A DNA stretch of 23,223 nucleotides from Clostridia bacterium (GTDB lineage: Bacteria; Bacillota; Clostridia; HGM11514): contig CAAENE010000071.1 in the NCBI GenBank assembly GCA_900757255.1, positions 1-23,223 on the forward strand, given 5' to 3'. A program made the position numbers and the translations under genes. The notes under the pieces were generated by a model. The model searched no databases, was not told the DNA's origin, and saw nothing but the letters and a program-made list of their open reading frames with translations. This document shows, one piece after another, positions 1-7,880 of the stretch. Positions within the stretch are counted from its first letter, which is position 1. Each line of letters starts with the position of its first letter.

Positions 1-94
1 AGCCGTATACTCCGAGAGGGGTACGTACGGTTCCCGGAGAGGGTGGCGCAAACCTATCACAGTAATGTGACAAGGCGGTGCTTCCCTACTCCAC
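1..94 (+). mobile_element. Group II intron, 3' end (domains V and VI)
   Basis: Bases 1-34 fold as a group II intron domain V. The AGC triad is at 1-3, the lower stem pairs AGCCGTA with TACGGTT, there is a two-base CG bulge, and the upper stem is closed by a GAGA (GNRA-type) tetraloop. Bases 36-92 form domain VI: GGAG (36-39) pairs with CTCC (89-92) and AGGG (40-43) pairs with CCCT (84-87), leaving A88 bulged as the expected branch point. GCGC (46-49) pairs with GTGC (78-81). The intron should end with AC at 93-94, two bases after domain VI and six bases after A88, as the family requires. The reverse transcriptase/maturase and the rest of the ribozyme lie left of the window. The intron is on the opposite strand to the gene it interrupts. 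Confidence 0.88.
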
Positions 95-1746
95 CATATT
101 GTTTCTCCGCGGTGTTCGATTCCTGCCCATTGGTATGCGCCGCTTACCCATGGGCGTTCCATAATGAATTTCCAGGTGTATTCTCTGCCGCGGAACCATT
201 CGTTGGTATCGCGGTCATAGGCCGGGAGATATCCACGCTCTAAACAGTCGTCTCCGTACCAGCTGCGCGTCGTGCCGGTCGCACAGCATTCGGTTGATAC
301 AAATGGTTTTTCTGGAAATTTTTTATGCAGAGCATCATACTGGTCCAGATTATAATTAACGCCGACAAGGTCACTCAGCTCCATCACCGGACACATGATT
401 GGATTTGTAGATACAGCTGACATGACTGGCCGCGTTCGGTCAAGCTTTCGCACTAACCTATTGAGGGTTTGGGTAATTCGATATCCGACGTCATTTTTGT
501 GCGTATATTCTTCATTCCCGATTGACCACATAATGACACTGGGACGGTTACGGTCACGTTTTATCAGCATAGTGAGCTGTTCCTGTCCTTCTCTGGAAGA
601 GGTAAACCACCTGGTTTCGTCCATCACCAAAAAACCCATTTCATCCAAAGCGTCCATGGTGGTTTCACTATGCGGGTAGTGGACGGTCCGATAGCCGTTG
701 GCGCCCATCTCCTTCATCAGCTTGAGTTTATACCGCTGTACCCTGTCGGGAACCGCAATTCCGGTCAGGCCATAGTCCTGGTGGCAGCAAACGCCCCTGA
801 TTTTAACCGGCTTTTCATTGAGAAAAAAGCCTTTTTCCGCATCAAAACGAATTGTCCGGAATCCGAATCGAGTTTCCACTTTGTCGATTTCCTGGCCGGC
901 CATTATCACTGTAGTCTGTAACGTATATAAATTGGGAGTGTCGGTATCCCATATGTTAGGTTTTTTCACCTCAAGTGTCTGTGAAAAGGTAGTTTTTTCG
1001 CCGCTTTTGATACAAAAGACTGACTCGCATGTCTGTTGGTTTTCTAATATGACGGAACGGATGGCAATCTCACAGTTTTTGTCCGAATCATTGCGCAAAG
1101 TAGTATCGACAGGAACCTTCCAAAAACCATCCCGTACCTTTTCAGGATGGATATATACTCCATAAAGGTCGACTGATACCTGTGCTGTTTTGACCATCCA
1201 AACGTGACGGTATATTCCGCCGCCGCCGTACCACCAGCCCTCGTGCTCATCCGCTTTGACATAGACTGCGACTGCGTTCTCCTGGTCAAACCGGACAAAA
1301 TCGCTGATGTCAGCCTCAAAGGAGGTGTAGCTACAGAAATTACGTACAACAAGGGAACCGTTGATATAAACCTCGGCGTGAGATGCAATTCCTTCAAAAT
1401 ACAAACTGATTCTTTTTCCTCTGTCAGTTTCCGGCAAAGAGAAATTTTTTCTGTACCAAGCGTTTTGATAGTCAAAATACCCCAGTGCCTGGTTGTTTTT
1501 CGGATTTGGTTCCTGCTCAATGATATAGTCATGCGGCAGGTTTACAGTTTCCCATTTCTCGGTGCAAAGAGTTTTGTTCTCTGCATACGAATCAGCTTCA
1601 TCGTCATAATGCCAGGCAGCGGGACCCCATTTCATATGCTCTGTTTTAGATTGGGTATAGGTTGGGCCTTTCATGGACGAAAATGGCACTTTGATATCAC
1701 CTAAGTGAAAATTCCAGTTTTGGTCAAACAGCTGTTTTTCCCGCAT
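95..1746 (-). CDS. GH2 beta-galactosidase-type glycoside hydrolase, interrupted by group II intron
   Basis: The ATG at 1746 follows AAGGAG at normal spacing and opens about 550 codons of glycoside hydrolase family 2 sequence. It begins MREKQLFDQNWNFHLGD. An N-terminal sugar-binding jelly roll (WWYGGGGIYRHVW near residue 180), an immunoglobulin-like domain and a TIM barrel follow. The acid/base glutamate is in IMWSIGNEE (about E412) and the likely nucleophile is in FVSTEC (about E486); the 74-residue spacing fits GH2. No signal peptide is seen, so the enzyme should be cytoplasmic and act on imported beta-galactosides or similar glycosides. Homology ends at AGIEHRGETIW, where the antisense group II intron begins. 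The frame runs on through intron sequence to the window edge without a stop, giving a non-homologous tail. Beta-glucuronidase or another GH2 specificity cannot be excluded. Confidence 0.88.
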
Positions 1747-2116
1747 GTTTATTTCTCCTTCTTCGGTTTATCTGATATGCGATTATTGTATCATATTATT
1801 CACCAGATGGAAATGAATGAATTTGCTTTTTATATGGACAATATTGCTGTTGTTTACTTCGTTTGTGCTTTCCTGTTTGAAAAGATATTTAACCGAGCCA
1901 CAGGCATATCCTATACAAAGCGCGGGCTTTCTTGTATGGGATACAGTCCATTCTGATATGATTTTTTAATCGGAAAATGATACCTTATGCTGCAGGCGCA
2001 CTCATGAAAAGTTGGTAGCGAGAGCGAGCCAAAAGCGAAACACGAGCGCTTTAGCCCAGTTCTTCTTTCGAAGATAGAGCGAAGGGACAGTGCCGAAAGA
2101 AATTCATTATTAATAC
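1747..2116. other. Intergenic region without a recognisable gene
   Basis: Apart from the GH2 promoter, no open frame here has a ribosome binding site or a recognisable product. An imperfect palindrome lies at 1907-1943, with arms TATCCTATACAAAGC and GCTTTCTTGTATGGGATA; it has no T-run, so it is not an obvious terminator. Bases 2015-2100 are rich in GCGAGAGCGAGC / AAGCGAAAC / GAGCGC style short repeats. Nothing else is seen. Confidence 0.5.
1785..1813 (-). promoter_or_regulatory. Promoter of the GH2 gene
   Basis: On the minus strand a -35-like TTTCCA (1808-1813) is followed by a 17-base spacer and TACAAT (1785-1790). The -10 is extended (TGATACAAT). Transcription would start about 30 bases before the ATG. 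Confidence 0.6.
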
Positions 2117-2146
2117 AAAAAAACGGAGCAAAGCGAACTTTGCTCC
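2117..2146 (-). terminator. Rho-independent terminator of the tRNA-Leu gene
   Basis: Read on the minus strand, GGAGCAAAG and CTTTGCTCC form a perfect 9-bp stem with a TTCG loop (2125-2146). It is followed by G and seven T (2117-2123). It lies 4 bases after the tRNA CCA end. Confidence 0.92.
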
Positions 2147-2150
2147 ATCG

Positions 2151-2239
2151 TGGTGCCGAAGACCGGAATCGAACCGGTACGGGAGTCACCTCCCACGGGA
2201 TTTTAAGTCCCGGGCGTCTGCCAGTTCCGCCACTTCGGC
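2151..2239 (-). tRNA. tRNA-Leu (anticodon UAA)
   Basis: The 89-base minus-strand gene has a GCCGAAG/CTTCGGC acceptor stem, discriminator A and an encoded CCA. The anticodon arm is CGGGA-CTTAAAA-TCCCG, giving anticodon TAA, which reads UUA leucine codons. The long variable arm (GGGAG...CTCCC) is typical of class II tRNAs, and the T arm contains GGTTCGATTCC. It has its own promoter and terminator and is therefore monocistronic. Confidence 0.97.
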
Positions 2240-2259
2240 ATTCATTTATCAGCCTTATT

Positions 2260-2288
2260 AGAATAGCACATACGGTGCGTTTTGTCAA
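2260..2288 (-). promoter_or_regulatory. Promoter of the tRNA-Leu gene
   Basis: Minus-strand TTGACA (2283-2288), a 17-base spacer and TATTCT (2260-2265) with an extended TGC before the -10. The start would fall about 14 bases before the mature tRNA. Confidence 0.85.
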
Positions 2289-2331
2289 TAGATATTTCGT
2301 TATTTGCTTTGTTGTTCCAATTAAAATTTAC

Positions 2332-2362
2332 AAAAACACAAGCCTTTTGTCTTGTGTTTTTT
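2332..2362 (-). terminator. Terminator after the small Cys-rich gene
   Basis: AAAAACACAAG (2332-2342) and CTTGTGTTTTT (2351-2361) form an 11-bp stem with an 8-base loop. A/T tracts flank both sides, so it could stop transcription in either direction. It begins 13 bases after the stop codon of the minus-strand gene at 2375. Confidence 0.75.
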
Positions 2363-2374
2363 CGATAACTATTT

Positions 2375-2518
2375 TTATTCCCCTTTTTTTGATTCTTGTT
2401 TCGGAGTATAGTAGATACATTCCGTATGAAAGGTAAGATTTGCAGCATTCACACTGTCAAGAGCACATTTTCCGTCTTTTTGATACACGCAGTCATTGGT
2501 ACAATTGATATTTGTCAT
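2375..2518 (-). CDS. Small Cys-rich protein (47 aa), possible metal-binding DUF1540-like
   Basis: The ATG at 2518 follows GGAGG with a five-base gap and opens a 47-codon frame ending in TAA, just before a hairpin terminator. The protein starts MTNINCTNDCVYQKDGKC and contains four cysteines at positions 6, 10, 18 and 34 (C-x3-C-x7-C-x15-C), followed by a charged tail. The spacing resembles the short Cys-rich proteins of Clostridia grouped as DUF1540 or similar, which are thought to bind a metal ion; that family assignment is by memory of the pattern, not by search. No signal peptide or membrane segment is visible. Function is unknown. Ribosome binding site, Cys pattern and terminator together make it a real gene. 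Confidence 0.72.
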   Translation of the reverse strand: MTNINCTNDCVYQKDGKCALDSVNAANLTFHTECIYYTPKQESKKGE

Positions 2519-2595
2519 AGCAACCTCCAGCTTTGATCATCAAATATTCCAACCGTTTCTTACAAATAGTATCTGCCAAATGTAAAAAAACATAC

Positions 2596-2625
2596 AAAAA
2601 GAGGCCGCATAGATATGCGGCCTCT
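2596..2625 (-). terminator. Terminator of the prsA-like gene
   Basis: Minus-strand stem AGAGGCCGCATA / TATGCGGCCTCT region (2600-2625) followed by a T-run (2596-2600). It begins 13 bases after the stop of the foldase gene. Confidence 0.92.
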
Positions 2626-2637
2626 CAAATTTAGGTC

Positions 2638-3636
2638 TTATGCGCCTTCTTCGATTTTTTCCACTTTAAAATTATTATAGGCTTTTTCGTCTTTTTCAAT
2701 CTTAGCGCTTGATTTCAATGTTTCGATATATTCTTTAAATTTATCCTGCTTCATCGAACTGATGACGGTTTCTTTATTTTCTTCAAAGCTTTCCGGCAGC
2801 AATGCTTCGCGCTTAATAATGTGATAACCAGCGGTTGTTTTCACAATATTTGAAACCTGGCCGACCTCCAAGGCAAATGCGGCATCCTGGAATTCTTTTA
2901 TCATTGCACCGTTATCAGTGAAAATATAGCCGTCAGGCTGTGATTCGAGACCTGGGTCCTTTGAGTTTTCTTTCATCAAGGTATCAAAATCAGCCCCGCC
3001 GTTTATCTGATCAAGCAGTTCCTGCGCTTTGGCCTGCGCTGCTTCATCGGTTGTTTCGGTATCTACTGTAATGAGGATATGTTTTGCACGCAGATATTTG
3101 CTTTCAAATTCTGCTTTCGCTTCTTCGTCTGTAACTGTCATTTCCTCCATCTTTTGGTTGTAAAACTTGCTGTATATTGAATTTTCTTCGATAAGAGCGT
3201 CATAAGTTTTTTCTGTTAAACCGTAAGATTTTAATACTTTTTCGTAAGCATCTTTGCCTCCCATGTTCTTGATCATGGAAGATTTTGAATCGTCTATACT
3301 CTTTTTTTCTTCATCAGTTAAGGACATGCCTTCCTTTTTAGCTTCATTGGCTGCCACTTTCTGTTCTACCAGCTGTTCAAGTGACTCTTCTTTAATGATA
3401 TCGGTCATTTTTTTGCCGTCGACTTCCATGTCTAAAAAGTTCTGACCTTCTTCTACCTGTGTTTGAGCTTCTTTTTGCGCCAGCACACCCTGTACCTGCA
3501 GCTGAAATTCCCCGCTGGTAATTTTATTCCCGTCTACGGTTGCAATTGCGCTGTTATCAATAATCGTACAGCCTGCAAAAGTAAGTGTCATAACTGCTGC
3601 TGCGCAGAGAGACGCAATCATTTTTTTCATTTTCAT
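2638..3636 (-). CDS. prsA: PrsA-like peptidyl-prolyl isomerase lipoprotein (parvulin family)
   Basis: This 332-residue protein should be a membrane-anchored foldase that helps exported proteins fold outside the membrane. It starts MKMKKMIASLC and has a lipoprotein signal with lipobox TFAGC, so Cys23 is the likely lipidated residue. A SurA/trigger-factor-like helical region follows, with a parvulin (PpiC) domain at about residues 183-276: RAKHILITV at its start, GQVSNIVKTTAGYHIIK at its end. The start at 3636 is chosen because GGAGAAG lies just upstream and the promoter -10 is at 3706-3711, so a longer frame from 3705 would begin before the transcript. It lies downstream of mfd and ends at a strong terminator. 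The specific name PrsA is inferred from architecture. Confidence 0.86.
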   Translation of the reverse strand: MKMKKMIASLCAAAVMTLTFAGCTIIDNSAIATVDGNKITSGEFQLQVQGVLAQKEAQTQVEEGQNFLDMEVDGKKMTDIIKEESLEQLVEQKVAANEAKKEGMSLTDEEKKSIDDSKSSMIKNMGGKDAYEKVLKSYGLTEKTYDALIEENSIYSKFYNQKMEEMTVTDEEAKAEFESKYLRAKHILITVDTETTDEAAQAKAQELLDQINGGADFDTLMKENSKDPGLESQPDGYIFTDNGAMIKEFQDAAFALEVGQVSNIVKTTAGYHIIKREALLPESFEENKETVISSMKQDKFKEYIETLKSSAKIEKDEKAYNNFKVEKIEEGA

Positions 3637-3705
3637 AGGGTTCTTCTCCATTCTTCCGGCGTTATGCCGTTTTTTGTTCTTCTGATTGAAATGATATATG
3701 TTCAC

Positions 3706-3734
3706 ATTATATATTAATTCGAATCAAAATACAA
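3706..3734 (-). promoter_or_regulatory. Promoter of the prsA-like gene
   Basis: A perfect TATAAT (3706-3711) lies 17 bases from a weak -35 TTGTAT (3729-3734), directly after the mfd stop. Expected start near 3699, giving a leader of about 60 bases. Confidence 0.7.
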
Positions 3735-3735
3735 A

Positions 3736-6700
3736 CTATATTAAACTTTGTAACAAATTTTTAATATTCTCAAAATTTAACTTTTTATCTATCTTATAAG
3801 AGAGATAGGGGCGGACTCCTGCAGAAAATAAGATTTTATTTTTGTTTTTCGTGATTTCTCCGGTTAGCTTTTCCAGCAGTTCAGGTGTAATCTTTTCAAA
3901 ATAAAATAAAATTGTTTTGCCCTGCTGTTTAATCTCCGAGATGTGAATTGCTTTTGCCAGATGCTTCATGAGGGAGATATAGAGCAGATTGTTGACCGGT
4001 TCGGGGATGGTAGAAAAACGGTCCTGAATTTCATCGTAAACAGCAAAATAATCTTCATCATTTTGAATGTCGGCGATTTTCTTATAGATTTCAATGCGGT
4101 TTTGCTGGTTGGTAATATAAGTTTCGGGAATGTAGCTGTTGACGCTGAAATCAACCTGTGTTTCCGGCTCCTTTTCCTTTGTCTCGCCCTTGACCTCGCT
4201 GATGGCCTCGGCCAGCAGCTGGCAGTACATCTCATAGCCGACATTATCGATATGGCCGTGCTGTTCGGGGCCCAAAACATTGCCGGCGCCCCTGATTTCC
4301 AGATCACGCATGGCAATCTTAAAGCCGGAACCGAATTCTGTAAATTCGCGCAGTGCAATCAGCCGTTTCTGTGCCACTTCGGACAACACCTTTTCCGCCT
4401 GATAAGTGAGGTATGCAAATGCGATATTGTCGGAACGGCCCACCCGTCCGCGCAGCTGGTACAGCTGTGAAAGGCCGAACCGGTCCGATTGTTCCACGAT
4501 CATGGTATTGACATTTGGAATATCCAGGCCGGTTTCGATAATTGTCGTACAGACCAGTACATCCACATCGCCGTTTTGTACCTGCATCATAATTTCTTCC
4601 AGCTCCGTTTCACTCATCCTTCCGTGTGCATACCGGACAGAAAGACCGGGTACCAGGTCGGATACCATTTTGGCGCACTGTGAAATGGTGGATACGACAT
4701 TGTGAATATAATAAACCTGCCCGCCGCGCGCTTTTTCCCGTAAAATCGCTTCCTTGATAACGGAAGGATTATAGGGCAGTACATAGGTGCGGATTGGATG
4801 GCGGTCCAGCGGCGGCGTTTCGATAACTGACATGTCGCGGATCCCGATCATGGACATGTTCAGTGTCCGGGGAATCGGCGTGGCGGTCATGGACAAAACG
4901 TCGATATTGGATTTCATCTCTACCAGCGTTTCCTTATGCTTGACGCCAAAACGCTGTTCCTCGTCAATAACCAAAAGTCCTAACTTCGGAAATGTAACGT
5001 CTTTTTGCAGCAGGCGGTGGGTACCGATAACGATATCCACCTTGCCGTCCTTCAGCCGCTTTAAAATATCCTTCTGTTCTTTGGGGGATTTAAACCGCGA
5101 CAGCATTTCAACCTGTACCCCAAAACCGTTCATCCGGCTGGTAAAGGTATTATAGTGCTGATAGGCCAAAATGGTAGTTGGTGCAAGATAGGCTACCTGA
5201 TGGCCGTCCATCACGCATTTAAAAGCTGCGCGCATGGCCACCTCAGTCTTGCCGTATCCGACGTCGCCGCATAAAAGCCGGTCCATCGGATGCGGTTTCT
5301 CCATATCCTCCTTGACCTCGCTGATACATTTTAACTGGTCGGGCGTTTCCTCATAAATAAAGGTATCCTCAAATTCTTTCTGCCAGGGAGTATCAGGGGC
5401 AAAGGCATGCCCGGGAGTATGTTCCCGCTCGCTGTAAAGTTTTACCAGCTCCTCCGCCAGCTCGCGGCAGCTTTCCTTGACCTTCTGCTTGACGCGGCTC
5501 CATTCCTTGCCGCCCAGTTTATTGAGCTTGATGTGTTCTTTAGAGCCTACATATTTATGGAACATATCAAGCTGGTCGGCGCTGACGTATAAAACATCGG
5601 TGCCGCCGTATTTGACCTTGAGATAGTCCCGGCTCACACCGGCGGCTGTTATCAGCTCCTGACCAAGATACTGCCCGATTCCATGGTTCACATGGACAAT
5701 ATAGTCGCCGGGCTTGATATCGGCCAGAGAATTAATTGCATTCTTTTTGGTTTTGCGCGGCTTTCTTGTCTGTTTCACTGCTTCAAATTCGGAAATGACC
5801 GCCGTTTTGCTGCCCTGATACAAAAAGCCGCTGTACAGATGACCGTTGATGATAAGGATATTGCTGTCCTGATTTTTTTCACCGTAAAGGCTGCTCCGAA
5901 CACCGCGTTCATACAGTTCGCTTTTTAAATGGTTCGCACGGTTTTCTCCTGATACCACCAGAATGACACGGTAACCATTTTCGTGATAATAAAGAATATC
6001 ATCGCATAAGAGGCTGCCTTTATCACGATAGGAGCCAATCAGCTTTCCTTCAAACTGCACGATTGCCTGCGGGTCAATATCCTGCACCTTTGAGACAAAC
6101 TGGGACAGCAGAAAGCAGTTTTGGTTTGTCCTTTTGTATATCATATGGTCATAGGAATTCAGGTATTCCCCAAAATATTTATTCAGCAGTTCCTGCTCAA
6201 TAATTGCGGTGACATCTTCGCTGACCTGCTTTTGCAGATTTTGATAGGCATAGCGGATTTCATTTGGTTCCACCAAAAACAGCTGGCAGTTCCGGTCTAA
6301 ATAATCGCACAGCGATGCGCCCCTGTCCCGATAAAGCAGGGGGAGGTATTTATCCAAAAAAGGAGCATAGCCTGCCGTTTGCAGCTTGGCTAAATCGTCC
6401 TTCATCTTTTCGTTTGGTTTTTTAGAAGCCTCTTTTAACAAGCTGTCCAGCATTTCCTGGCTGTATATCAGCTCACGTGCGGGCGTTATAAAAATCTCGT
6501 CTGCCATATCGACCGAGGACTGGTTAAAGGGGTCGAAGGTTCGGATGGAATCGACCTCGTCTCCGAAAAATTCAATTCGATATGCAAGATCGTCCTGAAA
6601 GCCGAACAGGTCTAAAATGCCGCCCCGCAGGGAGCATTGCCCGCGGCCTTCCACCATATCGCAGCGGGTATAACCGGCGTTTATCAGCTTTTTCAGCAGT

Positions 6701-7140
6701 GCGTCGATGTCGATTTCCTGGCCTGCGCAAATCCGGGCGGTACTTTCCATGAAAAGTGCAGGCGGCGGAAGAACCTTTGCCAGCGCGTCTATCGAGGTCA
6801 CCACAATGCCTTTTCCCTCACTCTGGCAGAGCTGGCTCAGCACCTTGATTCTTGAGTCGTCGCGCGAGGCTGTATCCACATCATGAAAGATATATTCACG
6901 AGTGGGAAAGTGCAGCACCTGCTGTTCGGACAGAAAGGACAGGTCGCGGAACATCCGCAGTGCTGTAAAGCCGTCCTTGCAGACCACAAGAGCAGTATCC
7001 TCCAAAACAGAATCAATCAGGTGTGCGGCCTGGCTATCCGACACTCCGGCCAGATACAGCGGGGATTTTCCCGCTTTTCTCTCTGCCTGAAGTTCAAGAA
7101 AGGACGGATTTTCCGATAATATACTTTTAAATTCTGTCAT
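3736..7140 (-). CDS. mfd: Transcription-repair coupling factor Mfd
   Basis: This 1134-residue protein has the full Mfd length. The enzyme pushes RNA polymerase stalled at DNA lesions off the template and recruits UvrA. An N-terminal UvrB-like module comes first. The RNA-polymerase-interacting CarD-like domain starts at about residue 475 (PGDYIVHVNHGIGQYLG). The RecG-like translocase follows, with Walker A GDVGYGKT near 625, VIDEEQRFG near 725, TATPIPRTL, and IIETGLDIPN plus QLRGRVGRS in the second lobe. The TRCF C-terminal domain completes it. I chose ATG at 7140 because AAAAGG sits 8 bases upstream; an in-frame GTG at 7149 would overlap that site. It starts 12 bases after the pth stop, so the two are cotranscribed. 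Confidence 0.97.
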   Translation of the reverse strand: MTEFKSILSENPSFLELQAERKAGKSPLYLAGVSDSQAAHLIDSVLEDTALVVCKDGFTALRMFRDLSFLSEQQVLHFPTREYIFHDVDTASRDDSRIKVLSQLCQSEGKGIVVTSIDALAKVLPPPALFMESTARICAGQEIDIDALLKKLINAGYTRCDMVEGRGQCSLRGGILDLFGFQDDLAYRIEFFGDEVDSIRTFDPFNQSSVDMADEIFITPARELIYSQEMLDSLLKEASKKPNEKMKDDLAKLQTAGYAPFLDKYLPLLYRDRGASLCDYLDRNCQLFLVEPNEIRYAYQNLQKQVSEDVTAIIEQELLNKYFGEYLNSYDHMIYKRTNQNCFLLSQFVSKVQDIDPQAIVQFEGKLIGSYRDKGSLLCDDILYYHENGYRVILVVSGENRANHLKSELYERGVRSSLYGEKNQDSNILIINGHLYSGFLYQGSKTAVISEFEAVKQTRKPRKTKKNAINSLADIKPGDYIVHVNHGIGQYLGQELITAAGVSRDYLKVKYGGTDVLYVSADQLDMFHKYVGSKEHIKLNKLGGKEWSRVKQKVKESCRELAEELVKLYSEREHTPGHAFAPDTPWQKEFEDTFIYEETPDQLKCISEVKEDMEKPHPMDRLLCGDVGYGKTEVAMRAAFKCVMDGHQVAYLAPTTILAYQHYNTFTSRMNGFGVQVEMLSRFKSPKEQKDILKRLKDGKVDIVIGTHRLLQKDVTFPKLGLLVIDEEQRFGVKHKETLVEMKSNIDVLSMTATPIPRTLNMSMIGIRDMSVIETPPLDRHPIRTYVLPYNPSVIKEAILREKARGGQVYYIHNVVSTISQCAKMVSDLVPGLSVRYAHGRMSETELEEIMMQVQNGDVDVLVCTTIIETGLDIPNVNTMIVEQSDRFGLSQLYQLRGRVGRSDNIAFAYLTYQAEKVLSEVAQKRLIALREFTEFGSGFKIAMRDLEIRGAGNVLGPEQHGHIDNVGYEMYCQLLAEAISEVKGETKEKEPETQVDFSVNSYIPETYITNQQNRIEIYKKIADIQNDEDYFAVYDEIQDRFSTIPEPVNNLLYISLMKHLAKAIHISEIKQQGKTILFYFEKITPELLEKLTGEITKNKNKILFSAGVRPYLSYKIDKKLNFENIKNLLQSLI

Positions 7141-7152
7141 CTCTATCACCTT

Positions 7153-7725
7153 TTATGGCTCTGGTACGAAGCCGTTATAATCATTCATGGCTTTTTTTGT
7201 CCCGCTTTGGACAATGGTTTGCACACACTCTGTTACGGCGACCACCGTTTTGGTCAGCAGCTTGACCTCGTCCCGGCTGAATTTGCCGATCACATGGCCG
7301 ACGGCGTCACCATACGCCGCTTCACCGATACCGATTTTGATACGCGGGAACTGGTCGTTCTGTATCTGGTAGATAATGGACTTGATTCCATTATGTCCGC
7401 CGTCTGACCCCTTTTCCCGTACGCGGATCCGCCCGAGCGGCAGGGACATGTCATCATAAACAACAATAATCTGATCGGCCTCCAGCTTATATTTATGCAC
7501 CAGCTCCCGGACAGATTCCCCGCTGTTGTTCATAAAGGTCTGAGGTTTTGCAAGCAGCAGTTTTTCGCCGTTTAGAAAGAGCTCGCCGGTCAGGGCGTGA
7601 CATTCACTTTTTTTGACCTTGACCTCGTATTTTGCGGCAAGTGCGTCCACGGCGTCAAAGCCGATATTATGCCGGGTATTGCGGTACCGGAGTCCCGGAT
7701 TCCCCAGCCCAACTATCAAATACAT
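7153..7725 (-). CDS. pth: Peptidyl-tRNA hydrolase
   Basis: This 190-residue cytoplasmic enzyme releases tRNA from peptidyl-tRNAs that drop off the ribosome. It starts MYLIVGLGNPG, and the catalytic histidine is in NTRHNIGF (H19). Other family motifs are KPQTFMNNSG, the VVYDDMSLPLG aspartate and GSDGGHNGIKSI. The ATG at 7725 is preceded by AGGAGG with a six-base gap; a longer in-frame start at 7770 would add residues unlike the family. The gene is first in the pth-mfd unit, and its promoter is at 7812-7840. The leader contains a strong hairpin at its very 5' end. Confidence 0.96.
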   Translation of the reverse strand: MYLIVGLGNPGLRYRNTRHNIGFDAVDALAAKYEVKVKKSECHALTGELFLNGEKLLLAKPQTFMNNSGESVRELVHKYKLEADQIIVVYDDMSLPLGRIRVREKGSDGGHNGIKSIIYQIQNDQFPRIKIGIGEAAYGDAVGHVIGKFSRDEVKLLTKTVVAVTECVQTIVQSGTKKAMNDYNGFVPEP

Positions 7726-7775
7726 GGTTTTCCTCCTGATTTTACAACATAAGTAAATGGGCTTTTTCATACGCC

Positions 7776-7809
7776 CGATACCCCCGTACAGCTTTATACG
7801 GGGGTATCG
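7776..7809 (-). repeat. Perfect inverted repeat at the pth transcription start
   Basis: CGATACCCCCGTA (7776-7788) and TACGGGGGTATCG (7797-7809) are a perfect 13-bp inverted repeat with an 8-base loop. No T-run follows on either strand. The pth promoter places the start at about 7805, inside the first arm, so the mRNA would begin with a stem-loop of about 9 bp. It could stabilise the 5' end or be an operator. Confidence 0.7.
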
Positions 7810-7811
7810 TT

Positions 7812-7840
7812 AGTATATCCAATTTTTTCTAAAATTGCAA
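7812..7840 (-). promoter_or_regulatory. Promoter of the pth-mfd unit
   Basis: Minus-strand TTGCAA (7835-7840), 17-base spacer, TATACT (7812-7817). The -35 touches the terminator hairpin of the gene upstream. Confidence 0.75.
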
Positions 7841-7870
7841 GTGGAATTTCAAATAATCGAAATTCCACTT
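7839..7870 (-). terminator. Terminator-like hairpin after the CBM9-like gene
   Basis: AAGTGGAATTTC (7839-7850) and GAAATTCCACTT (7859-7870) form a perfect 12-bp stem with an 8-base loop, 10 bases after the stop of the operon's last gene. The tract after it on the minus strand is only moderately T-rich, so termination may be partial. Confidence 0.6.
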
Positions 7871-7880
7871 AAAGTTCGTA

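Noticed and set aside
1044..1532. 162-codon minus-strand open frame
   Set aside because: It lies in another frame inside the GH2 gene, whose own frame shows clear family motifs and a good ribosome binding site.
1911..2288. 125-codon minus-strand frame across the tRNA-Leu gene
   Set aside because: It covers the whole tRNA and its terminator and promoter; no ribosome binding site or family pattern.
3637..3705. Longer N-terminus for the PrsA-like protein starting at 3705
   Set aside because: It would begin upstream of the predicted transcript start and bury the lipoprotein signal; the site before 3636 is better.
3943..4470. 175-codon plus-strand frame
   Set aside because: Antisense shadow of mfd, with no start signals and low-complexity hydrophobic translation.
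7726..7770. N-terminal extension of Pth from 7770
   Set aside because: The extra residues precede the conserved MYLIVGLGNPG start, and the AGGAGG is placed for 7725.
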